From Acidobacteriaceae bacterium (GTDB lineage: Bacteria > Acidobacteriota > Terriglobia > Terriglobales > Acidobacteriaceae): a stretch of DNA of 16,846 nt. Shown piece after piece: positions 1 through 8,431 of this stretch. The stretch covers positions 1-16,846 of the forward strand of contig JARLFX010000244.1 of the NCBI GenBank assembly GCA_031296355.1. The letters are read 5' to 3'. Within the stretch, counting starts at the first letter, position 1, and every line of letters begins with the position of its first letter. Under the pieces are notes generated by a model that was not told the origin of the DNA, made no database searches, and saw only the letters and a program-made list of their open reading frames with translations. The translations under genes and the position numbers were made by a program.

Positions 1-87
1 GCCCGGATGGCGAAACTGGCAGACGCAGCGGACTTAAAATCCGCAGACCGCAAGGTCGTGGGGGTTCAAGTCCCCCTCCGGGCACCA
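1..87 (+). tRNA. tRNA-Leu (UAA anticodon), element integration target
   Basis: A complete class II tRNA. The acceptor strands GCCCGGA (1-7) and TCCGGGC (77-83) pair, followed by discriminator A84 and an encoded CCA (85-87). The anticodon stem GCGGA/TCCGC (28-32/40-44) encloses the loop CTTAAAA, which gives anticodon TAA and leucine. A long variable arm (GACC-GCAA-GGTC) supports leucine identity. The T arm is GGGGG-TTCAAGT-CCCCC. The 3' part from base 30 recurs at 13708-13766, so an integrated element begins here. The gene remains intact because the element restores the 3' half on insertion. Confidence 0.97.
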
Positions 88-88
88 A
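30..88 (+). repeat. attL: direct repeat within tRNA-Leu
   Basis: Bases 30-88 match 13708-13766 with one mismatch (G70 here, T13748 at the right end). Identity begins in the 5' strand of the anticodon stem and runs one base past CCA. Tyrosine integrases that use tRNA genes often exchange strands in the anticodon or T arm, so the crossover should lie within this block. Confidence 0.92.
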
Positions 89-136
89 ATATATCAATGA
101 CTTACAGGATATGCTCTTCCTTGGAACCTCGTTAAT

Positions 137-158
137 TGTGCCCAAACTGTGCCCAAAC
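137..158 (+). repeat. Left tandem 11-bp repeat, probable integrase arm sites
   Basis: Two head-to-tail copies of TGTGCCCAAAC occupy 137-147 and 148-158, followed by T159. The same tandem pair, in the same orientation, lies at 13586-13607 near the right end. They sit 49 bases inside the left attachment repeat. Paired short direct repeats just inside both element ends are typical of arm-type binding sites of tyrosine integrases. That role is inferred. Confidence 0.65.
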
Positions 159-510
159 TGACAAAGCTTATACAAGCGAACCGGGTGCTAAAATTGTAAC
201 GACGTGTACAGTGCCCTTATGGCAGCAAGCGCTATAAGACTCGCGCGTGTGGCGACTTGGCATTTACACTTCCATTCAAGAACATCTCATGGCACTTTTG
301 TCTTGGTCCTGAAGGGGAAATCAGACAAAAATGCTGTTCTCCATTGGTGCGACAGGGTTTTGCTCATTTTGACGCAATACCGATGAGCCAAATCGTAATG
401 ATGGGTTCGTCTACTGAGTATCGAATGGTTCCCAAAAACCTTGATCGACAATTCAATTGCCGTTTTCGCGTATAGGAGCCTACCTAGCGGATTTTGTTTC
501 ACAATTTTTC

Positions 511-517
511 ATAGGAG
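511..517 (+). promoter_or_regulatory. Ribosome binding site fixing the helicase start
   Basis: ATAGGAG ends five bases before GTG 523. It decides between GTG 523 and the in-frame TTG at 457. The DUF4011 homology begins about 30 residues into the shorter form. Confidence 0.7.
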
Positions 518-522
518 TGCTC

Positions 523-3500
523 GTGACAGTGCAGGTTGCCGCTAATCAGACGGGGAGAAAATCGAAAGAATCAGTAGACCCGCAAAAAGCAGAAGCAGTC
601 CGCCGCGAGCTAGATAAACTTCGCGTGCGCCTCCTCGATATTACTAAGCGGAACAATCTGATTAGCTTCAGGCATGGCAAGTCGTCTGTGCGAGTTGTCG
701 ATGCTGACCACGAAGCTATTTATAAAAACCTGCTGGCTGGCGAGGAATTGCCCTTTACCTTTGTGCCTGAACCTGACCAGGGGTACGTAGACGAACTCGG
801 CGAGAAACCTGCGCCTGTGAGTTTCGCTAAAGAACTGGGATGGTCCACGTCAATCGATCTTGTGAGTGGGCAAGGGCAGGCAGACAACCTTCGTGTTTTG
901 CAATATCAAGATGGACTGGAAGCGACACTTCGCAAGATTGGAACCACAGCAAAGACGACTCGTGAGGAGTCCGGAGTTAATCTGCTTCATCTTGTTTTTG
1001 GCTATCTTGAATGGCGCGAATTAGATGATTCGTCCAAGGTCTCATACGCGCCTCTTCTGGTTGTACCAGTAGAGTTGATAATTCCGAAGTCCAAAGACGG
1101 GAACCGCTCATTTCGCCTGAAATACAACGATGAAGATTTAACTACAAACCTTTCACTCGTAGAGAAGATGCGGATTGATTTCGGCCTCCAGGCACCGGAA
1201 CTAGAGGAAGGTGAAACACCTGAACAGTATTACCAGCGTTTCGCTCCAATTCTGGAACGAAAAAAAGACTGGAAGGTCTGCCGCCATGTATCACTAGCGT
1301 TGTTAAGTTTCGCGAAGCTCTTGATGTATCTGGACCTTGACTCGGACAGATGGGGATCCCACGCGTTGGTTCAACATGCCCGTCTGCTTGAGCTATTTGC
1401 TGGGGACAGCAATGAAGGGGAGGGGTTGGCGAGCGAGTTCGATATAGATGAAGAGGAGATTAAGAAAGCGGCTCCTCCTCTAATCTACGATGCTGATAGT
1501 TCGCAGCACAGTGCGCTGATTGACGCGTCACGAGGCAAGAATCTCGTAATCGAAGGACCGCCGGGCACCGGAAAATCTCAAACAATTACAAATCTGATTG
1601 CAGAGGCCATAGCCACAGGAAAGAGCGTTCTTTTCGTTGCCGAGAAGATGGCCGCTTTGGACGTCGTTAAGCGGCGGCTTGATAGCGCTGGGCTTGGAGA
1701 TTTCTGTTTGGAACTCCACAGCCATAAAGCAAATAAAGTTGAGATGTTGAGATCGCTGGAGAAGCGCATGCAGACTCAGTTCACTCCACCTACGATCCTG
1801 ACTCATAAGCAGAGTCTTCTGGGGATCAAGCGTGACGAACTGAGAAAATATGTATCACTTCTGAATACTCCTTACGCTGCGATTGAGAATACTCCGTTCG
1901 AGCTGATTTGGCAGAGAGACAAGCTCAGCATGGAAGTTCCGGATGCGCTATTGAAGGCAAGCACAGTCTCGCTTCCGGATGCTCATGCCTGGGACTTCCA
2001 TGCGTTGCATATACGAAAGGACTTGGTTTCTACCTATGTCGCTCACCTGCGGCGTTTATCAGATGCCGGTGGCTCTGTAGATTCAGAGGCGAGCCCATGG
2101 GGGTGGCTTTCCGATACGGAATTAAGTGCCGTAGATCGGGAGCGTTTGCTAGGTGAACTCACTGCTCTGAATTCTGCATATGAAAATCGCATTTCCCTCA
2201 TTATGGATTTTGAGGACACATGTGAGTTAAAATTCGCGGACATCATCGCGAACAAGCCGGGGTTCGGCGACGGTGAATGGTTGGAGAGCATTTATGGCTT
2301 GCCAGTCGCAGCACACCAAGACGACCAGAACAGCTATATCTACGAATTGCTACCGTCTTTTCGCTCCGCTGCTAAGTGCAGAATCGTTCATAATTTTATC
2401 GATTCGGTCAGGGAGTATAAGACGGCTATCGCATCGAATAGAACCGAATCGTTGCTTGATAGCACTATCCCAGAAGTGTTTGTGGAGTTGGACCGTCGCC
2501 TGGAAGAACTTGGTCTGAGCGACTATTCACTTGCAAGCCTCCGCAATCTTCTTCAGGCTTTTTCCGCCGCCGAGGCTCATGTTGGAAAGGCGCAACGAGC
2601 CGTCAATGAGATCAGTAATGCACTCGGAGTGACGTCAGCATCAATCACGCTACGCCATATCGGAGATTTGGTCTCGGCCAAGCAGTTGCTCGCCAATGCC
2701 CCCTTGCACCTCGCTCATTTGCGTAACCCTCGATTTGCAAAAGATGGGATCAATAATATTTTGGCGCGAGGGAAACATGAATCTGAGGCGCTTCAGACCG
2801 AAAGAGACGCGCTCAAGGCTGAGGAACTTGTTTTCCAGGCGGAGAAAGATTCTATTCAGGAGGAAAAAGCTCAACTCGCGCAGCAGTTCATCTTTGACGA
2901 CAAGATTGTGGTCAGAGAGTTTTTGGTGATGGCTAACATCTTGGAACAGACTCCCTGGTATGCGCGATTCGGAAAAGCATACCGGAGCGCAAGTTCTGCC
3001 TATACGGCGATGTGCGCCGTACCTTTAAAACAGACTAGGCTTCAGAGGGTTAATAGCCTGAAGGTGCTTGCTCAATTCATTTTTAGAAGCGATGAACTCC
3101 TCTCTAAAGTCGAAAAAATTCGAGCAAAGAGCGATGAATTTCGCAGCAAAGTCGATGCTTTTTTCGCCAATGCCGAATATAAAGCATGGCTTGAAGATCA
3201 CTATGTAGGCTTGGACACCAGGTGGGACGATCTCATTACTGTTGCCCACTGGTATGAAGAGATTTACTCCAAGCTGCCGGAGCACAGAGAGTATGCATCC
3301 ACTGTTCGTTCAGCAATTCTGTCTCTGCCAGCCCCGCGCCTGAGGAGTGTCTTAGGAGACCTTGATGGAAACACTCCCGAGTTTACGGAATTAGAGCAAG
3401 CGCTGAACTTGTTGTCGGATCTGCATTCCCATGTTCCATATCTCAAATTTGAACATCAAGATGCCGATGTTAACTCGTTCCTTGGCGCTGTAAAGGAGAT

Positions 3501-5697
3501 TGTTGACGTCGCATCTAATCTTGTTCGGAATTTGGGACCGCTCAATTTTGAAGACACAACAAGCAGACATCAGATGAAGGAACTCTTTGCAGATGTTGCT
3601 AGGACGCATTCTCTCCGTCAGGCATTAAACACGGATGAGGACGTGAAAGCGATTCTTAATGGGCGCTATGACGGTGTCGATACTGTATTGGATCCTGTTA
3701 CAAACACGCTTGCCCTGGTTCGTGCAATAGCTCACGCAATTTCCGAGGCTCAGCTACCTCCAGCGGTTCATCGCTATCTATTATCCGAGCAGTACCTCGA
3801 AAGAATTACAGGGTTAAAGGAGTGGGGCCTCTCATTTGCGGCCAATAGCACTGCTGTGGCGACATCCCACCGAGCGTTAACCGAGTTCGGATGGAGAGTT
3901 TTGACCGATCAGGGTTCGACAAGTAGCCTCAGTGCTGAACGGTCCAAGATACAGCATTGCATCGAATGTGCGGAGGTTCTTCCTGTTTGGCTTGATGCAA
4001 AGCGGGTCGAAAGAGAGCTTTATGAACTAGGGCTCAAGTCCATGGTCGGTCTCTGTGCAGGTGGTGTGATAGCTTTTGATGAGCTACCCACGTCATTCGA
4101 GTATCTGTTTTGCAGTTCGTTGCTGAGGCGACTTTTTAGTGAGCATCCAGACCTGTTTAGGTTGAGCGGAACGACACAAGATGAGGCACGCTCACGCTTT
4201 GCTTCTCTTGACCGCGATGTAATTGAACTGAACCGAATGGATATTGCTGCTCGCGCGAGTAATCGCTATGTTCCGAATGGCTATCGCGGCCAGTCCGTCA
4301 AGGACATGACGGATAAGCAGTTAGTTTTTCACGAAATCTCGAAGCAGCGGAACCATATTCCAATTCGACAGTTGATGAAACGGGCTGGCTCTGCCATTCA
4401 AGGTTTGAAGCCCTGCTTTATGATGAGTCCCATGTCGGTAGCCCAGTTCTTGGAACCGGGCAGAATATCCTTTGACCTAGTGGTTATGGATGAAGCATCG
4501 CAACTCCGGCCGGAAGATGCTCTCGGGGCGATTGCGCGCGGCACGCAGTTGGTAGTTGTCGGAGACCCCAAACAACTCCCACCTACATCGTATTTCCAGA
4601 GAGCTGTTGACGATGAGGCCGAAGAGTCAGATGAAAATTCAGCAGTTGCAGAGGGAGAAAGCATCCTTGACGTTGCATGGGGATGCTATCAGCCTGCTCG
4701 CAGACTGCGCTGGCATTATCGTTCCCAGCATGAGAGCTTGATTCGATTCTCGAATCAAGAATTTTACGACGGCGATCTTATTTTATTTCCATCTGCCTAT
4801 GAAAAGCATGATGACCTCGGAGTAAAGTATGTCCCCGTTGAGAATGGCATCTTCGAAAATCGACGGAACCCTATTGAGGCTGGCAAGGTTGTGGCCGCCA
4901 TTCTCGACCACATCAAGCACCATCCTTCGGAGTCATTAGGTGTGGTGACCATGAACTTCGAGCAGCGGGAATTGATTGAGGATCTTCTGGACAAGAAACT
5001 GAAGGACGATTCGGTTTCGAGCACATGGATCGAAAGCGGAGCTGGTACGCCGAACGAGTTTTTCATTAAAAATCTAGAAAATGTGCAGGGTGACGAGCGC
5101 GACGTAATTTTTATTTCCGTGACATACGGGCATGATTCGCAGGGGAATTACTACCAAAGGTTTGCTGGCGTAAACAGCAAGAGTGGTCATCGGCGTCTGA
5201 ATGTTCTGATTACACGTTCTAAGAGGCGCACTGTCGTTTTCAGTTCCCTTGATCCCGACTTTATCCGTGATGAGCCTGGAACAGCTTGGGGTGTGCGAGC
5301 CTTGAAGGGGTACATGCGGTTTGCCAAGAGCGGAGTTACTGCTCAGCCTCAGATTTCGCCGGGCGCAGAGCCGTCGAACGAACACGAAGCGGCAGTGAGT
5401 TATGTTTTGAAATCGCACGGTTATGATGTCGTGCCACAGGTCGGTGTCAGTGGGTACTTCATCGATTTGGGCGTCCGGCATCCGAAGAAACCTGGCGCGT
5501 GGCTGCTTGGCGTGGAGTTCGATGGGAAAAGCTATCACTCTGGACGGTCTGCGCGTGACCGTGATCGTCTTCGCCAAACGGCGCTTGAAAACCAAGGATG
5601 GAAAATTCATCGTATCTGGTCAACAGACTGGTTCAAGAATCGCAGTGGAGAAATCGAACGACTTCTCAATCGAGTTCGAACTTTAGAAAACCAGTAG
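523..5697 (+). CDS. DUF4011-helicase-nuclease, candidate antiviral protein
   Basis: A predicted 1,724-residue protein starting at GTG 523, chosen because AGGAG (513-517) lies five bases upstream; an in-frame TTG at 457 has no such site. The N-terminus carries the DUF4011 signature LDITKRNNLI (about residues 38-47). A superfamily 1 helicase core follows: Walker A GPPGTGKS (345-352), DEAS (1323-1326), GDPKQLPP (1347-1354), HYRSQ (1398-1402), GDERD (1523-1527) and NVLITRS (1560-1566). About 970 residues separate Walker A from the DEAS box, including a charged coiled-coil-like stretch near 756-792. The C-terminus resembles Vsr/DUF559 (MTES_1575) PD-(D/E)XK nucleases, with D1648 and E1665-x-D1667, then a GW-IHRIWS segment. 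This order matches single-gene DUF4011-helicase-Vsr defence proteins (Hhe type, from memory). The likely role is recognising and cutting foreign DNA in the cytoplasm. It stands alone, converges on int and is AT-rich compared with its neighbours. Confidence 0.9.
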   Translation: MTVQVAANQTGRKSKESVDPQKAEAVRRELDKLRVRLLDITKRNNLISFRHGKSSVRVVDADHEAIYKNLLAGEELPFTFVPEPDQGYVDELGEKPAPVSFAKELGWSTSIDLVSGQGQADNLRVLQYQDGLEATLRKIGTTAKTTREESGVNLLHLVFGYLEWRELDDSSKVSYAPLLVVPVELIIPKSKDGNRSFRLKYNDEDLTTNLSLVEKMRIDFGLQAPELEEGETPEQYYQRFAPILERKKDWKVCRHVSLALLSFAKLLMYLDLDSDRWGSHALVQHARLLELFAGDSNEGEGLASEFDIDEEEIKKAAPPLIYDADSSQHSALIDASRGKNLVIEGPPGTGKSQTITNLIAEAIATGKSVLFVAEKMAALDVVKRRLDSAGLGDFCLELHSHKANKVEMLRSLEKRMQTQFTPPTILTHKQSLLGIKRDELRKYVSLLNTPYAAIENTPFELIWQRDKLSMEVPDALLKASTVSLPDAHAWDFHALHIRKDLVSTYVAHLRRLSDAGGSVDSEASPWGWLSDTELSAVDRERLLGELTALNSAYENRISLIMDFEDTCELKFADIIANKPGFGDGEWLESIYGLPVAAHQDDQNSYIYELLPSFRSAAKCRIVHNFIDSVREYKTAIASNRTESLLDSTIPEVFVELDRRLEELGLSDYSLASLRNLLQAFSAAEAHVGKAQRAVNEISNALGVTSASITLRHIGDLVSAKQLLANAPLHLAHLRNPRFAKDGINNILARGKHESEALQTERDALKAEELVFQAEKDSIQEEKAQLAQQFIFDDKIVVREFLVMANILEQTPWYARFGKAYRSASSAYTAMCAVPLKQTRLQRVNSLKVLAQFIFRSDELLSKVEKIRAKSDEFRSKVDAFFANAEYKAWLEDHYVGLDTRWDDLITVAHWYEEIYSKLPEHREYASTVRSAILSLPAPRLRSVLGDLDGNTPEFTELEQALNLLSDLHSHVPYLKFEHQDADVNSFLGAVKEIVDVASNLVRNLGPLNFEDTTSRHQMKELFADVARTHSLRQALNTDEDVKAILNGRYDGVDTVLDPVTNTLALVRAIAHAISEAQLPPAVHRYLLSEQYLERITGLKEWGLSFAANSTAVATSHRALTEFGWRVLTDQGSTSSLSAERSKIQHCIECAEVLPVWLDAKRVERELYELGLKSMVGLCAGGVIAFDELPTSFEYLFCSSLLRRLFSEHPDLFRLSGTTQDEARSRFASLDRDVIELNRMDIAARASNRYVPNGYRGQSVKDMTDKQLVFHEISKQRNHIPIRQLMKRAGSAIQGLKPCFMMSPMSVAQFLEPGRISFDLVVMDEASQLRPEDALGAIARGTQLVVVGDPKQLPPTSYFQRAVDDEAEESDENSAVAEGESILDVAWGCYQPARRLRWHYRSQHESLIRFSNQEFYDGDLILFPSAYEKHDDLGVKYVPVENGIFENRRNPIEAGKVVAAILDHIKHHPSESLGVVTMNFEQRELIEDLLDKKLKDDSVSSTWIESGAGTPNEFFIKNLENVQGDERDVIFISVTYGHDSQGNYYQRFAGVNSKSGHRRLNVLITRSKRRTVVFSSLDPDFIRDEPGTAWGVRALKGYMRFAKSGVTAQPQISPGAEPSNEHEAAVSYVLKSHGYDVVPQVGVSGYFIDLGVRHPKKPGAWLLGVEFDGKSYHSGRSARDRDRLRQTALENQGWKIHRIWSTDWFKNRSGEIERLLNRVRTLENQ

Positions 5698-5806
5698 GGA
5701 AACCGAGCAGTGTGTTGGAATGTAAAAAATATTGTCCTTGAAGTCGATTCCTTCACTATACAGTATGTCTGGCGCACTACTCGGCGTAAAAGTTGGCAAC
5801 TGTGGT

Positions 5807-6841
5807 TTAGCTTGATTCGAGCTTTTTCAATGCATCTGCAATGTCGGTTTGCGACACGATTGCATATCGTTCAAAGACGCTCCGTGTACGCCATCCGCCG
5901 ATTTTCATGATGACGCCTTCGGCGATTCCTGCACGGCGCAGGTTGCGGGCGGCGGTCCGACGCAGATCGTGAAAGAGCAGACCAGGGACGCCAGCAGCTT
6001 TTGTGGCGTTTGCCCATGCGCCTCGGAAATCCTTTACAGGTCGGCCATCGGGCCAAGTGAACACTGCATCTTCGGGGGGCTTTCCAGTGACGCATTCTGA
6101 CAGAAGAGCATGGACCGGCCCCGTCATGGTGACTTCGCGACCGTCGCGGTTCTTCGTGGTGCCGGGATCGAGGCGAATGGTGCGTGCTTCAAGGTCGATT
6201 TGGCCAACGTGCAAGCCTAGCAATTCACTGATGCGCCAGCCATAGGTCCGACCCATCTCGACCAGAGCGCGGAACCAGAGTTCAGAATTCGCATCGATGA
6301 GCTTGGAATACTGAGCATCTTCGAGGAATCCTTTGCGGACGTTGTCTTCCATCAGCTTCGGAAATTTTGGCAAGTGCAAAACTTTGGGCGGTGTAGCATA
6401 CATGCCGAGCCGGAACATACGCTTGAGAGCTGCCATTTCGCGGTTGATGGTGGCGTTTTGTGCGCCTTCTGATTGCCGCATATCGACGTATTTCGCGACA
6501 AGTTCACTTGTGACCTGAGCGGTGCGCAGTTGCTCAAAGAAGGGGCCAATGTGGAGCCGCCAGCGTGCGTCCACGTCGTCGATGGATTTGCGCCCATTGA
6601 TTCGATAATCTCGCAGGAAGTCTTCGGCCAATTCTGCAACTGTGATTCGTTCCGAGCGAGGACCTACAAAAGTCCCGGTGTTGATCTCGGCCAGCCGTAG
6701 GGCGAGAATACGAGTTGCTCTGCGTTTATCGGTCGTTTGCGTGGATTCACGATATGGTTTTCCGTTGCGGTGGTACTTGATCCACCAGACCTCGCTTCCG
6801 TTCCGCTGATACAGGCTTCCGGTTCCGCGTGGACGTGGCAT
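5807..6841 (-). CDS. int: Tyrosine recombinase/integrase of the element
   Basis: A 344-residue phage-type integrase that would insert and excise the element at tRNA-Leu. The N-terminal 60 residues (basic, with EVWWIKYHRNGK) resemble an arm-binding domain. A SAM-like core-binding domain spans about 64-150 and the catalytic domain about 170-344. The catalytic set is complete: R203 (GWRISELL), K230 (TTKN), H291-x-x-R294 (FHDLRRT), W317 (GGW) and the nucleophile Y326 (ERYA). Start ATG 6841 is preceded by GGGAGG (6850-6855, minus strand) at eight bases. The first 95 bases overlap the end of the excisionase-like gene upstream, so the two are probably co-transcribed and translationally coupled. The stop is converging with the helicase gene, leaving only 109 bases between them and no strong terminator. 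Confidence 0.96.
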   Translation of the reverse strand: MPRPRGTGSLYQRNGSEVWWIKYHRNGKPYRESTQTTDKRRATRILALRLAEINTGTFVGPRSERITVAELAEDFLRDYRINGRKSIDDVDARWRLHIGPFFEQLRTAQVTSELVAKYVDMRQSEGAQNATINREMAALKRMFRLGMYATPPKVLHLPKFPKLMEDNVRKGFLEDAQYSKLIDANSELWFRALVEMGRTYGWRISELLGLHVGQIDLEARTIRLDPGTTKNRDGREVTMTGPVHALLSECVTGKPPEDAVFTWPDGRPVKDFRGAWANATKAAGVPGLLFHDLRRTAARNLRRAGIAEGVIMKIGGWRTRSVFERYAIVSQTDIADALKKLESS

Positions 6842-7118
6842 AGTCGGTGCCTCCCTTCAGAGTCGATGGACGCGTTAATGGGGGAAAGGACAGCGGGCGC
6901 AAGTCTAGGCTGTCAAGCGTGTCACGCTGCTTATTCTGCTCAATGTACTCATCAAGGTCTCGGATGTCGAGCAGAAATGGCGCGCCTTCGCCGCCGTGTA
7001 AATAGGGCAAGAGCCCGTCTTGAATCAGACGCCGGAGCTTCCATTCGCTCATGCACAAATATTCTGCGGCCTGTCTGGTTCGCAGAAGGCGGTGCTGCGG
7101 AGGGGGAACAAGACGCAT
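6747..7118 (-). CDS. Excisionase-like helix-turn-helix protein
   Basis: A 123-residue protein with a MerR/excisionase-type winged helix (HTH_17-like) near its N-terminus: LLRTRQAAEYLCMSEWKLRR, then a wing-like turn (LPYLHGGEGAPFLLDIRDL) and a DEYIEQNKQ helix. It probably acts as the recombination directionality factor and/or a regulator of int. Start ATG 7118 follows GAGGTG (7122-7127, minus strand) at three bases. The frame stays open further upstream to 7361, but that extension runs across the divergent promoter region and into the next gene, so I reject it. The C-terminal 31 residues or so are encoded in the int start region in another frame and look low-complexity and basic. A purely regulatory role is possible. 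Confidence 0.8.
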   Translation of the reverse strand: MRLVPPPQHRLLRTRQAAEYLCMSEWKLRRLIQDGLLPYLHGGEGAPFLLDIRDLDEYIEQNKQRDTLDSLDLRPLSFPPLTRPSTLKGGTDYATSTRNRKPVSAERKRGLVDQVPPQRKTIS

Positions 7119-7141
7119 AGGCACCTCGCTAATCTTGCATC

Positions 7142-7174
7142 TTGACAATAGCGCAGGTGTAGGCCTAAAGTCAA
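7142..7174. promoter_or_regulatory. Face-to-face divergent promoters (xis-int / 7218 gene)
   Basis: On the plus strand TTGACA (7142-7147) and TAAAGT (7166-7171) are 18 bases apart. On the minus strand TTGACT (7169-7174) and TATTGT (7145-7150) are also 18 apart. The -35 of each promoter overlaps the -10 of the other, so TTGAC at one edge is mirrored by GTCAA at the other. RNA polymerase could occupy only one direction at a time. A GTAACGTTAC palindrome at 7178-7187 is a possible operator. The promoters were called by eye and are unproven. Confidence 0.5.
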
Positions 7175-7177
7175 TGC

Positions 7178-7187
7178 GTAACGTTAC
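7178..7187. promoter_or_regulatory. 10-bp perfect palindrome GTAACGTTAC, possible operator
   Basis: A perfect palindrome between the divergent promoter pair and the ribosome binding site of the 7218 gene. Its half-sites resemble the GTAAAC/GTTTAC repeats near 8432-8554, so the same DNA-binding protein might act on both. That link is speculative. Confidence 0.35.
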
Positions 7188-7217
7188 ATTTATTTTGTGA
7201 CGTTCAGGAGGAGAAAG

Positions 7218-8351
7218 ATGGCCGAGAAGGCAGCCGCACCGCAACAGCCGGTGATTTCCGTGCGCATCTCCGAGGCATTGCGCGCCCGGCTCGACAGCTT
7301 GAAGGAATTGCTCGCGCACAAGAATGGCGAGAATGTTTCGACTTCCGAGGTTGCCAAACAACTGCTCGAATCGGCGCGGGAAGACCGACTGGAAGTAGCC
7401 GATTTGCTGGCTGAGGCAACGAAGTCTTTGGTGCAGGCGCGAAAGAAGATCGAAGCCGGGCTATCGCTCTCTCAAGCTGAGTGGATTGTCCTTGCCTATT
7501 TCATCCGTCAGGGCGCGGAGACATATCTCGAAGGTATGCAGGGAATGCCTGTCAGCCAAGAGACCATGAAGGGCATTCTTGAAGCCTTTCTAGCGGCCTA
7601 CAAAATACGACGCTCAAAGAAGGCCAGCCGCGATGCGCAATACCTCAGTAATCTCCCCCCTTTGAACAAGAACGGACAGGAGGTTTCGCCGTCCGAAGAG
7701 ATTGACATACCCACAGCGGTTGAGCGGCTGATTCGCGCGCTGGAAACGCCCAATCACAGAGTGTGGCCACAGTTCGCGGCGAGGAATCTGTACAACCTGT
7801 TAGAGGAAGAACATTTCAGCAATATCGAGACGCTCAATCGTGTGCTGAAACCATACTGGATTGCGCTATGGAAGACTGCGGCCAGAGGCCATTACATTAC
7901 TTACCACGTTCCCATTCGAGATTCCGCTGCAAGTAGCCTTCTTGCGTGGCGCTCTACGTCGCCGATTTCGTCGGTCTTCGAGGGCGGATTCGTGCTCTCT
8001 TTCGCCGCAGGAAACGTCACCGATCTTTCCGTGCTTTTGAACTTTCCGGCAGATCGGAAAGCCATGCACGAGATGGCGGATTATCCGATGATTGCCGAGT
8101 TCCGATCCCTGCTCGAACGGTGGAACAGCACGGTGCCGAATTCCTTCTGGAACGGGCACTCTTTCTTTGGCTATACCTCAGCTTCGAGCGAGCCGGAACC
8201 GCGCATTTGGATTCGCTGTGAGGGCCGCACGACCTTCGGTTTTAGCGATGCGGAATGGGCGGCGGTGAAGGAGTGCTTCCGTCGCGCCTGGGAGATGCCC
8301 GAGTTGCAGCGCGTGTGGAATGAGTTGGCGATGGAGTATGGCGAGATGTAG
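7218..8351 (+). CDS. Unrecognised protein with RHH-like N-terminus
   Basis: A 377-residue protein of unknown function. Start ATG 7218 has an excellent ribosome binding site, AGGAGGAG (7206-7213); the upstream GTG 7197 lacks one. The N-terminus has the pattern of a ribbon-helix-helix domain: a strand (VISVRIS, about 12-18), a helix (ALRARLDSLKELLA), then STSEVAKQLLESAR. An alpha-helical middle with a conserved-looking AEWIVLAYFIRQGAE stretch follows, then a long C-terminal region rich in W, F and Y that I do not recognise. It is transcribed divergently from xis-int and lies just before the inverted-repeat region and the mobilization operon. A role as regulator or accessory of excision or mobilization is reasonable but inferred only from position and the RHH-like start. 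No signal peptide or membrane segment is seen. Confidence 0.75.
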   Translation: MAEKAAAPQQPVISVRISEALRARLDSLKELLAHKNGENVSTSEVAKQLLESAREDRLEVADLLAEATKSLVQARKKIEAGLSLSQAEWIVLAYFIRQGAETYLEGMQGMPVSQETMKGILEAFLAAYKIRRSKKASRDAQYLSNLPPLNKNGQEVSPSEEIDIPTAVERLIRALETPNHRVWPQFAARNLYNLLEEEHFSNIETLNRVLKPYWIALWKTAARGHYITYHVPIRDSAASSLLAWRSTSPISSVFEGGFVLSFAAGNVTDLSVLLNFPADRKAMHEMADYPMIAEFRSLLERWNSTVPNSFWNGHSFFGYTSASSEPEPRIWIRCEGRTTFGFSDAEWAAVKECFRRAWEMPELQRVWNELAMEYGEM

Positions 8352-8357
8352 TCCCCG

Positions 8358-8373
8358 CGCTGCGTACGCAGCG
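8358..8373. repeat. 16-bp perfect palindrome
   Basis: CGCTGCGTACGCAGCG reads the same on both strands and begins seven bases after the stop of the 7218 gene. With no loop it is a poor terminator, and no T-run follows. It is more likely a protein-binding site or part of the transfer-origin region. Confidence 0.6.
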
Positions 8374-8431
8374 GATGAACGTTGGACACGACACCCCCAA
8401 CTCGGGAACTGCAAGGAACCGAAAAGCGCCC

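Larger units (their letters stand above)
88..522. other. Non-coding left end of the element
   Basis: A stretch of 435 bases between the tRNA and the start of the large helicase gene. It holds the left tandem 11-bp repeat (137-158) and the ribosome binding site of the helicase gene. I see no convincing coding sequence; the short open frames here lack ribosome binding sites and recognisable features. It must contain the promoter of the helicase gene, but I could not find a clear -35/-10 pair. Confidence 0.6.

Noticed and set aside
457..522. TTG 457 as start of the helicase
   Set aside because: No ribosome binding site precedes it, while GTG 523 has AGGAG at ideal spacing. The extra 22 residues resemble no part of the family.
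5074..5610. Minus-strand open frame of 178 codons inside the helicase gene
   Set aside because: It lies opposite conserved helicase and nuclease motifs, and its own translation shows no domain.
5809..5823. Terminator between the helicase and integrase genes
   Set aside because: The AGCTT/GAGCT stem has only five pairs, one of them G-T, and lies inside the int coding end. It is too weak to claim.
7119..7361. N-terminal extension of the excisionase-like frame
   Set aside because: It would cover the divergent promoter region and run antisense into the 7218 gene. ATG 7118 has a good ribosome binding site.
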